From Parachlorella kessleri (Eukaryota > Chlorophyta > Trebouxiophyceae > Chlorellales > Chlorellaceae), in NCBI GenBank assembly GCA_001598975.1, contig BBXU01001250.1:1-13457 (forward strand): DNA of 13,457 nt, read 5' to 3'. How positions within the stretch are numbered: the first letter of the stretch is position 1; each line of letters begins with the position of its first letter. The notes beneath the pieces are model-generated. The model saw nothing but the letters and a program-made list of their open reading frames with translations, ran no database searches and was not told the origin of the DNA. A program made the position numbers and the translations under genes. Shown piece by piece: positions 1 through 7,824 of the stretch.

Positions 1-77
1 GGCATGCCAGCTTCAGCGGTGGAGGTAATAAGTCTGGAAAGTGTTCGCTACACTGCTGCCCCCCCCCCCTGGCGCAC

Positions 78-1999
78 CTGAGATGGGCCGCATGCCGTCG
101 TCCAGGTCATGGAACAGGTCCGCCACCTGGCTGAACATCTGCTCACGCACCTCACGGCCTGCGGCAACGCAGCGGCGGCCAGGGTGGGTTGCCTTTTCTG
201 CATAGCGGCCCTGCGCCCCAGTACCGAACTACTGGGCAACCAGGGGTCGGGGCAAGCGTCGGGGGGCATGCTTCGAGGCACGGCATAGCTTGCGAGGTGG
301 ACACCCGCGCACACACAGTGCAGCCGCAGCTGCTCCTGGGGGTGTGACTTGTGCCAGCTTGCGGCACAGCAGAGGTCCCTCCTCAAGCCTCACTCCCTCA
401 GTCTGTCATTCAGTCAGTCAGTTCCTATGTGTGCACAACGCCCTTGTTGCCTGCCACTGCCATCCCTCCTCCCTATACGGCAGCAGCTGCCCTGCCTGCC
501 TGGCTGCCTCACCCAGGAGGGTCCTGCTGGCTGTGAGGATGATGAGGTCGCTGAAGACTTGCATGAGGTCCACAACCCCCGTCTCACCCCACTTGGAGAA
601 GTAGTCCTGCAGGAGGGGGAGGGGGGGGGGCACGAGGCTCGGCAGGCTGCCTGAGCAAGCTAGCAACTGCCCTAACCCTACACAATAAGCGTGCATGAGG
701 AACACAGCCAAGTACGGGGAGGGGGCTAGGGATGGACCAGGAGCTGGCTGCGGTACTGCCAACAGCGTGCGGCTGTGCCCCCAACGCATGTTTGGCCCAC
801 AAGTGCCCTGCAAGGCTGATGCGCCAACCCTCTAACCCTGTCATGCTCCTCTCACCTCACCTCACCACCTATCAGGTGCCCCACAAGCTTGGTCGTTGAC
901 CCGCCAACCCAGAAGCTGGCACGCGTCCCCCCCCCCCCTACCCACACACACACATATTTCTGCGCAGGTATTGCGTAGTGCGTCCACGGCGGCAAGTTGC
1001 CTCCTGGTGACGCTGGGTGCCACCCTCCTGATGTATGACCTTGCCCCCCACCCATCGCCACCCGCACGCCGCCCACCCACCCACCCCCCGCACCCACCTC
1101 CGCCTCCTGGACAAATGCCGGCACGTACGTCTTGAGCTTGGCGGTGCGCAGCGCCTCGGCGGCAAAGCGGAACTGCTCGGACCGCACCTTCTGGTCCACG
1201 TCGTACACCACGCCCGGGCCAAAAGTGGGCACGTTGAAGTCGTACACCTACTCAGAGGGAGGGGGGGGGGGGGGGGGTCAAGGAGGGTGAGGTGGGCCGG
1301 TTAGGCGGAGGGGCCTCCCGACGCCCCAGACACCGGAATATGGCTGACAACCGCACCGGCGCTGGAAAGAAAGGGAGTGCAGCACCCTATGGCCCTGGAA
1401 GCATGGGATAGGTTGGGGGCTGAGCTGCCAAGCTAGGCGAGCTACTCGACTGACAGACAACCAGTGCCCCCAGCTTTGCCGGGCAATTACAGCATGCAGG
1501 GAAGCCGTCAGTGCTCGCTCGCACCTCGGTCTGGCTCATCTTGTCGTCAGTGGCATTGAAAAAGTGGGGGGAGGCATGAGGGCCCAGCACAAAGGTGACG
1601 CGCTTGTGGAACACCGGCACGGTGAACACCTCCCCATGCTTCTCATAGCCCTCGCTGATCAGGGCGAGGGGGCCCTGCAGGAAGCAGTAGCAGATTTGGT
1701 GCCACTGGGAAATCAAGCAGCGGCTTGATCCAGCGAAATGCGCTTGATTTTTGACCACTCGACTGCCTGGCGGCATGTCATGGGATGCCACCCCCACCCA
1801 CCTTGGAGAACTTGATCAAGCCGCCCACGAAGGGGATGCCCTCCATCACAGGAGGCGCCTTGAACGTCAGGGTGTTGCTCAGAACGCGGAGCACCACCAG
1901 AGTCGCCACCAGCAGCACGGCTGAACCAGCCACCAAGTACGTCACTGGCAGTGCTGCCAGCCCCTCAGTGAGGGACACCAAGTCCAAAGAGCCAGCCAT
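78..1999 (-). CDS. CYP51: Sterol 14-alpha-demethylase CYP51, 5' part (exons 1-5)
   Basis: Cytochrome P450 of sterol synthesis; removes the 14-alpha methyl group from obtusifoliol/lanosterol-type sterols, normally anchored in the ER. The coding exons, read on the minus strand, are 1999-1802, 1674-1525, 1247-1098, 606-513 and 158-78; all junctions are GT-AG and frame-consistent, giving 224 residues. Residues about 18-40 form a hydrophobic N-terminal anchor. Then follow GGLIKFSK/GPLALISEGYEKHG, the HFF motif, and the CYP51 B-C region DFNVPTFGPGVVYDVD (residues 119-134) with RSEQFRF. Further matches are DYFSKWGETG, LIILTASRTLLG and DLFHDLDDGMRPIS. These match plant CYP51 almost block by block. 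The start ATG at 1999-1997 has a good context (caccATGG). Exon 5 ends in phase 1 at donor GTGCGC; bases 1-77 are intron. The I-helix, ExxR and heme-cysteine regions lie outside the window, so activity cannot be judged. Exons 2 and 3 are both exactly 50 codons. Confidence 0.95.
1261..1277 (-). repeat. C17 homopolymer serving as polypyrimidine tract
   Basis: A run of 17 G on the plus strand reads as C17 in the CYP51 transcript, ending 13 bases before the exon 3 acceptor TAG. It probably acts as the polypyrimidine tract. A G10 run at 621-630 does the same before exon 4, and a G11 run at 10236-10246 before the last exon of the mitochondrial-protein gene. Run lengths may carry sequencing error. 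Confidence 0.7.
1710..1750. repeat. Inverted repeat in CYP51 intron 1
   Basis: AAATCAAGC at 1710-1718 is complementary to GCTTGATTT at 1742-1750, and also (7 bases) to GCTTGAT at 1723-1729. Two mutually exclusive small hairpins could form inside the 127-base first intron (1675-1801). No function is evident. Confidence 0.5.
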
Positions 2000-2374
2000 G
2001 GTGATACTGATCGATCACCAGCGCTGAGCTTCAAAATGCGCACAGGGGTTGAAGGTGGGTGGTGCACTGGGATGCAAGAAGCCCCCTTGAACCAGTTGCT
2101 AGCCAATAGAAGCTCTCTGGTTAAGGGTCAAGCTGAGCCGGGTGGCCGTCTTGATTGGGCGTCTAGGCCTTCAAATGAGGGTGCGCTGTCCCAAAAAGTG
2201 CCTGGGGAAGAAAGAGCGAGGACACACAAACGGGTGCCCGACTTGTAGAGGCCCGGCAGTACCCAGCTTGACAATGCCTCGCGTCCTCAACCAGAAGCTA
2301 GGGAATTGAGCAGCCTCGGATCGCGAGCCAAGCTGATCACATCCGCGCATGCCCACAACAGCAACCAAGCCCTG
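2000..2374. promoter_or_regulatory. Divergent CYP51 / MIS18 intergenic region with CCAAT-box pair
   Basis: This 375-base stretch separates the CYP51 start (minus) and the MIS18-like start (plus) and must hold both promoters and both 5' leaders. It contains CCAAT at 2103-2107 and its reverse complement ATTGG at 2154-2158, i.e. one CCAAT box facing each way. I see no clear TATA box. The assignment as a shared promoter is inferred from gene orientation. Confidence 0.5.
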
Positions 2375-3957
2375 ATGGCCTGCACCGTGAGCTATGCGCC
2401 CCTGCCCAGCATCGTCCTCCAGTGCGGGCAGTGCCGGCTGATATGTGGAGACACCACAGAGCTCGTAGCCAGTGTGGCCTGCGGGGACCTCAGGCTCGTG
2501 GTGCTGAGAGGTAGGTAGGTAGGTAGGTAGAGTAGGCAGGCGGGGGCCCTTCCTCCCTCAAGCTGCTGACCGTGCAGCACTCCTTCCACTTCTCACACCC
2601 TGCCTGGCTAGGCCAAACAGCTCTCACAAGGTGGTGCCTTGCAGCTGCCACGGACGTGACGGTGGACAGAGCCAGTGTGAGGGCAGCCGGGGAGCCCGAC
2701 CCAGGGTGAGTGCGGTAGCGGCACCACCCCTGGCAAGTACGCACCCCCACCTCAACATCACCGCAGTGCCTGTGCTAGTTTTGGGGGGATTACCAACCTG
2801 CCAAAGCAGCACGGCCTTGGGGAAGTGGATGGTGGCACCAGGGAGACCTGTTGTGTCTGCAGGGGCTGCTTCTTCAACGTGTGCTGTACCGGCTGTGGCT
2901 CGGCCCTGGGCCGGCTGTACACCGAGGCGGCGGCAGGGCTGGAGTGCTTGCTCAACAACTTCTCATTCATAGCCAGCAAGTGCACCAGGCAAGCCCTGCA
3001 ATGCCTGTGGGTCCTAGCAGCGGCACCTCACCAGCCACTGCATTGGACAGCTCTCTTGAGCTGGGGGGCTGTGCCACCGTTGCTGCACGGCCTGCAGCTT
3101 CGTTAGTTAGTGCAGGTGCCGGAGGGCTGTGTTAGTGTGCCAGCACCTGAGCACATAGCCTGGATTTGTGCTTGCTTGGAAGCCCAGGCTGCTCCCAAGA
3201 CGCGCACAGGGAAAGGTGACTCTTTTTAGTAAGGGTGGCAGGTAGTGCGAACAAAGTGGAGATAGGATAAAGCCGAACTGTTCTGATTTTTCTGACCTGC
3301 AGCTACGAGCTGGGCACTTCTGAGATCAGGGTGGCCAGCGCCACGGAGGCGGGCGATGCGGGGGCAGCTTCAGCCGCCACCCCTGCCGGCACGGCCCGGG
3401 CACTGGCTGGTGCCGAGGCGGTGGTGGCTGAGCTGGCAGCCAGGGTGGAGCTTCTGGAGGCGGAGCTGACTAAGGTAATTAGTCAGGGTAGCTGATAGTG
3501 CGAACAGAGTTGGAGGCCAACTGTAGAGACAGGGGCGGTGCAGTTATGCTCTACTATGACTGAGGTACTGGCCTGGGGCTCCGCCTGGGGAACGCACTGA
3601 TGAAGGAATGCATGGGAGGAGTTGTGAGATTAGCACGAGCATGCAGGGCGGTGGCTGTGCGTGGCAATGTGTCCTTCAGCGGCGCCCCTGCAGCGCTGCT
3701 CCACCGCCCTGCTGCGTGGCTCCCACTGGCTGCAGATGCAGGGCATGGTGCTGCTGCACGAAGCGCAGCTGCGGCAGCTGCCCGCGCACCCTGAGCAGCA
3801 ACAACAGCAGCAGGCCGGCTTGCGGCACAACCATGGCGCCACCCCCGGCTACCAGCGTCAGCAGCCGCAGGCGCCACCGGGAGCGGAGCTGCTGACCAGG
3901 GGCAGCTTGCAGCAGTACGAGCGGCACCTACGCACCAGCATGGGGGGCATCGGCTAG
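2375..3957 (+). CDS. MIS18: Mis18-domain (Yippee-fold) protein, candidate CENP-A/CENH3 deposition factor
   Basis: Complete gene: 2375-2510, 2645-2705, 2863-2988, 3303-3474 and 3694-3957, encoding 252 aa; human MIS18A is about 233. Mis18 family proteins bind M18BP1/KNL2 and licence centromeres for new CENP-A. The order of conserved blocks follows human Mis18-alpha: zinc knuckle CGQC (C17, C20), the VASV then LVVLR strands, DVTVDR, second knuckle CCTGCGSALG (C74, C77), then SYELGTSE (108-115; SYVLGSSE in human). Coiled-coil-like heptads follow at about 145-165 (AVVAELAARVELLEAEL) and 170-195, as in the C-terminal helix of the family. The tail is Q-rich with a six-glutamine run. The zinc tetrad is intact, but the middle Cys pair of human Mis18-alpha (CVSC) is replaced by AATD. 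The start ATG is the first in frame and has context ctgATGG. Intron 3 is GC-AG. A generic Yippee protein is the main alternative, but the SYxLGxSE block and the C-terminal coiled coil favour Mis18. Confidence 0.85.
2509..2528 (+). repeat. (AGGT)5 tandem repeat covering the exon 1 splice donor
   Basis: Five perfect AGGT units overlap the 5' splice site of MIS18 intron 1. GT dinucleotides at 2511, 2515, 2519, 2523 and 2527 all have an AG|GT context. Only the first fits the frame of exon 2 (phase 1). An in-frame TAG at 2516-2518 blocks any use of donors from 2519 onward. Confidence 0.85.
2989..3302 (+). other. GC-AG intron (MIS18 intron 3)
   Basis: The donor is AG|GCAAGC and the acceptor is ctgcag. 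Joining ACC-AG to C-TAC gives T-S-Y-E-L-G, which restores the conserved Mis18 SYxLGxSE block in frame. I found no GT donor near 2988 that does the same. GC-AG introns are a known minor class with exactly this donor consensus. Confidence 0.8.
3226..3280 (+). repeat. Intron-shared repeat, copy in MIS18 intron 3
   Basis: This segment begins TTAGT, contains TAGTGCGAACA at 3243-3253, and ends with AACTG. It aligns along its length with 3479-3523 in the next intron, with a few mismatches and an insertion of about 10 bases. Confidence 0.6.
3479..3523 (+). repeat. Intron-shared repeat, copy in MIS18 intron 4
   Basis: Second copy of the element at 3226-3280. It starts TTAGTCAGGGT five bases into intron 4, carries the same 11-base core TAGTGCGAACA (3495-3505) and ends in CCAACTG. 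Confidence 0.6.
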
Positions 3958-4528
3958 CGGAATATGATTGCAAGGGTTGGTTGACAACTGCACAAGCTAC
4001 ACACTTGGGAGTAACCAGGGAAAACAACCTGTGGTCCTAGCGCCTTTGGCAGATCCAAGGGCATTTCCCTGCTCCCCTGCCCTTGGTAATAGAGTGGCTG
4101 CGTCCTGATGAGAAGTTCGGACGGCCTGGGGCCCAGGCCGCCTGGCAGCTGAGAAGTGAGCGAGAGAGGGCGAACTCAAGCAGCAGCAGCAGCTACGGGC
4201 ACAAGCAGTGTCTATATGATGGGATGAAGCAACCACACCACAAGCAAGGGACGGAGTAGTACTAAAAGACTGGCGGATTCGAGGAACGTTCCATCACTCG
4301 CTGACAATAACTGTTCTGGGTGTGAGGGAGCGAGTACAACTGCCAGGCACGTGACATGAGGTGAAAACACATGAAACCCCACACGAGTGGAAAACACATG
4401 AAACCATTCCACACCAACAGACATAGGCGCGTGCAAAGGGATACTAGACAGTCGTTGAGTTTGCCGGGCTCCACCGGTAGCTAGGAAAGACCGCATGCAT
4501 GTGCAAAGGATCCACACACACTTGTACA
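3958..4528. other. Convergent 3' region between MIS18 and the Kelch gene
   Basis: These 571 bases lie between two facing stop codons and should hold both 3' UTRs. I see no conserved coding sequence. No TGTAA motif was found on either strand here, so cleavage sites cannot be placed. A 15-base direct repeat, AAAACACATGAAACC, occurs at 4364-4378 and 4391-4405 (period 27), and a short CAG triplet run lies near 4179-4192. Confidence 0.7.
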
Positions 4529-7500
4529 TCACACCTCTGTGCCCCTGAAGGCCATCTTGCACTTGTGCCCACAAAAGTGGGGCGGGCTGAGCTGCGACCA
4601 CAGCATGCTGCCCAGCGACAGCTCCCACACGTCGTTCAGCCTGCAGTTGTCGAGCGTCTCCCCGCCAAACACCACCAGCCGGGACGCGTCTGCACGGGGG
4701 GCAGCCAGCCAGCGCACCATATGTAGGACTCGGGCCTGTGATGCGCAGTTCATTGTTGCTAGCCAGCCATGGATAGCGTCAAGGTCATACCTGCAGCACT
4801 GTGCTAGGTACCCACCCTGCGTCATGCACATGACCTGGCTCCACAACGTGCGGCTGCGCCTGTCAAAGACAGCTGTACCTTGCAGGACTGCGCAACTGGG
4901 CGCACACACCCACAAACACCCAGCTGACCCCACAGCTGGCCCCAGAGTGTTCACTGGCAGGAGCACTTCAAGACGCCAACAACTGCATTCAACCCTGTAC
5001 AGTTCGGCCATACCCCTCTCCTCTGTTCGCACCACCTGCCACATTTTGAACAACAGATACCCTGCACTTTGCCCTACCCACCGCTGCTACACAAGACAGA
5101 CAGGTGACCCCCAGCAGCACACCTCCACCCGGCTTTGCGTATTGTGCCAGAGCAGCCGCCTCCCCTCTGCCCCACTCCAGCTGGCTCCACCTCACCTGGC
5201 GACCCGGCGGGGGCATACTGCACATACGAGTGCAGGAAGCGCGGCAGCGGGGTGGCGCCCGGCTGCGGCACCTGCTGCCAGGCGCGGGCCTGGAGGTCAA
5301 AGGCCCACAGGCCGTCCAGGGGGCGAGACGTCTCGTAGCTCACACCCGACCTGCCCCCTGCACAGCAGGCACAGCACAGCAGGGAGCAAGCTAGGCATCG
5401 GGCAGGTGGTGGGCAGCTGGTGCAGGCCCTTCTGTGCTGTGCAACACTGACCCCTGCGCGCCTCGCAACTGCAGGCTGGCCCACCCCTGAGACACACCCA
5501 AGCAAGGGTGAGGCGAGGGCTATCCCGCACACGGGGCCAGAGGTGCAGGCAACCCCGGCAACAGAGCTTGCAGCAGGCCAGCGTGCACCCACCGTGGACG
5601 AACATCTTGCCGTGGTAGAAGGCTGCCGCGTGGTGGTCCCTCGCAGCAGGGGCAATCCTGCTGGACGGCTCCACCTGCTCCCAGGTCCCCGCCTTGATGT
5701 CAAAGAGCCACAGGTCGCCAAAGTAGTCCTGGGTGTCCCTGCCGCCAAACACCAGCTGCAGCCAGCACGCCGCGGGACCGTACAAGCAGGTTGGGTCAGT
5801 TGGCTGTTTGTGGTGGCGGTGCAAACACTAGGGAAGTAACTGGTCGACCTGTTCGCCCTGGCGGGCCGCAGGCCAAGGAGCACCCCTCCCTCCTGGGGAG
5901 TACTTTGTCAAACCTTTGTCCTTCGCGGAGCCCAACCCACCCACTACAGCGCAAGCAAGCAACCTCGCCCACCAATTGCAACATACCCGGGCCTAGCCAC
6001 TCAAAACCCTCGCCAAACCCCAGCTTTCCTCAAACCCTCCCCCAGCCCCCCTGACTCACCATGTGTGGCGAGCCGGGCTCCCCCACCAGCACCGCACTGT
6101 GGCCCTTCCTGGGGGCTGGTACCACCCCCTCCTTGCCGCCGCCGCCGTCCTCTGCAGCATGATGCTTCTTGGTGCCGGGCGCCAGCAGCCGCCACGTGAC
6201 GTTGGGGAAAGACAGGGTCGCCTCCCACACATCGTTCAAAAGCAGGCCGTGGGCTCCCCGCCCACCAAAGACCACCATCTTCTGTGCCCCGACGTCGTCC
6301 TGTAGAAGTAGGGAATTCCACCGCACTGGCTGCTTGACCACCAGCAAGGCTTGTCATGCGCCCTACCACACTGAAGCTTCTTCCTGAACCCAGGGACCCC
6401 CACGGCATGTGACGGCTGCAGCAAAAGCTGGGGAACTGAAGCCCTAGTCTTGTAGCACGGCTTCCAGTTCATACTCCCCACCCAACGAGCACTCCATGTC
6501 CCAGTAGCTCAAGGGACCTGCAGGCACATAGGCACCCTACCGTGTATACTACAGTGGAGTGTGCTCGTCTGCCCACAGGCAGCCGCGCGTGGTCAGCAGC
6601 CGTCACGTTGGCCTGCCGCCACTTGAGGGACGAGAACTCCAGGAGCCACAGGTCACTCTCATAGATATGCCTGCCTGCATGGGGGACGCGAGGAGTCAGC
6701 ATCAGGGTGCACCGCACCAGCCTTGGCATCGCTGCAGCTCAACCTGACAGTGTGCCAAGCTACTCTGACGGCGGACCAGGGTAATAGACAGCCTGCAGCA
6801 CGCATTCCAGGCCAGGCTACAAGAGACCTACCCAAAGACCTGCAGTGCATGGTAGGGCGCCGTAAGTAACACTGGCTTACCGTGAGCAGGGAAGGCGTCG
6901 CCGCCAAACACCACCAGCCCGCCCTTGTTGTCCAGCACCTGCGCGGTGCCCGCCTTCCAGCGCGGCAGCGGCCCCCGCCCGGGGTGCCTCCAGGTGATGC
7001 GGCGCCAGAAGCCGCCCCTGCCCCTGCTGGACGCCCGCTCTGCATGCCACTGCCCCGTCCCAGCGTCAAAGCTGTGGAGGTCAGACAGGGGGCTCTTGTG
7101 GCGGCCCATCCCGCTCCAAACCAGGAGCTCAAAGCTGGTGTTGCTGCTCCTGCCTGGGAGCACCGCCACGGCGGAGGACTTGCGGCACGCCGGAGGGTAC
7201 GCGTCTGCTGCGAAGCGCTCTAGGATGAGGACTGTCACGCCGGCAATGGCCAGGAAAGCGAGCACAAAGGCGCCGGAGTAGCCCAGCAGGGGCCGCCAGG
7301 AGAGCAGCCTGCTGAAGTGGCCTTCACTGCTGGCGCGCTGAATGTGGCAGCGGCCTGGGTGTGACTGGGGGCTGTGGGAAACGAACTTATGCTCCTCGCT
7401 TAGTAAGGGGTCCCTGCGCACACCCAGCATGCAGCACAGCTGTTGTTGGCTGGTGGCTGGCTAGGTAGTGTTAAGAGGCTGCCTGGACAGTCTGGTCGAC

Positions 7501-7583
7501 ACGCTTATGCAGCTTCCTTGACCTACAGGGTAACAGGCACAGCCAGGCAAGCACACTCACCTAGCGGTTTCAAACTCGTCCAT
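4529..7583 (-). CDS. Type II membrane protein with six-bladed Kelch propeller
   Basis: Complete gene with exons 7583-7561, 7413-6881, 6674-6541, 6299-6060, 5755-5593, 5357-5196 and 4689-4529, all GT-AG and frame-consistent: 471 aa. A short cytosolic N-terminus (MDEFETARDPLLSEEHKF) contains a Leu-Leu pair among acidic residues. A single membrane span (about 50-72, GYSGAFVLAFLAIAGVTVLI) follows basic residues, which predicts N-inside. Six Kelch repeats follow, each with a GG-type turn and W: WSGMG (107-111), VVFGG near 175, 239 and 424, LVFGG near 312, and FVHGG near 363. Sequons N99-T-S, N208-V-T and N263-V-T on the outer side fit this topology. The start is spliced: a 23-base exon joins AG|G to give R-D-P-L-L; an unspliced ATG at 7430 is the weaker alternative. 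Kelch propellers bind proteins or sugars; the ligand is unknown. A possible extra exon at 4816-4872 would give 490 aa. Confidence 0.85.
4816..4872 (-). other. Possible 57-base Kelch-like cassette exon
   Basis: Between exons at 5196 and 4689 lies a segment bounded by cag at its 5' side and donor GTGGGT at its 3' side, in phase 1 on both ends, so it can be included or skipped without frame change. It encodes (A)VFDRRSRTLWSQVMCMTQ, which resembles the outer strand of a Kelch blade (compare LWAFDLQARAWQQV upstream). An alternative acceptor at 4888-4890 would add five codons. Skipping it gives a cleaner sixth blade, HSYVQYAPAGSP joined to DASRLVVFGG, so inclusion is uncertain. Confidence 0.35.
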
Positions 7584-7824
7584 GACGCTGAGCACCCCGA
7601 CACACGCTAACTGAGCTGGAACGACTTCCTCACAGACAGGGTTTGCTCAAGGCCAGCAGGGAAGCGTAGTGCTTCAGTGAGGACTCGGAGGTTCGCTCTG
7701 GCGCAACTCTGGCGTTTGTCACATCAGTTCTTGCGCCCTCAAGACACCCGCCACTGTGCAATGTGAGCAGCAATCAGCTCTGGTTCTCCTCATTCCTCAG
7801 CTGCAAGAGTCAACACTGGTAATC
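7584..7824. promoter_or_regulatory. Divergent Kelch / CBP20 intergenic region
   Basis: Only 241 bases separate the two start codons, so the promoters must be shared or overlapping. CTCTGGCG is repeated at 7696-7703 and 7707-7714. The stretch ctcctcattcctcag ending at 7800 looks like a 3' splice site, so CBP20 may have a 5' leader intron. No TATA box is obvious. Confidence 0.5.

Noticed and set aside
664..684. CCCTAACCCTA, reminiscent of telomeric repeat.
   Set aside because: Only about one and a half units within a CYP51 intron, far too short to be a telomere-like array.
4529..5053. Long continuous minus-strand frame of 174 codons.
   Set aside because: Only its last part (4529-4689) matches Kelch sequence; the rest crosses splice sites and shows no family similarity, so it is mostly intron read-through.
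4539..5450. Plus-strand open frame of 303 codons.
   Set aside because: It is antisense to the Kelch exons and introns, lacks any recognisable domain, and is explained by GC-rich composition.
7413..7430. Unspliced start MLGVRRDPLL for the Kelch protein at 7430.
   Set aside because: An upstream 23-base exon (7561-7583) with ATG, a strong AG|GTGAGT donor and the exact phase gives a better N-terminus; the ATG at 7430 would lie in the intron.
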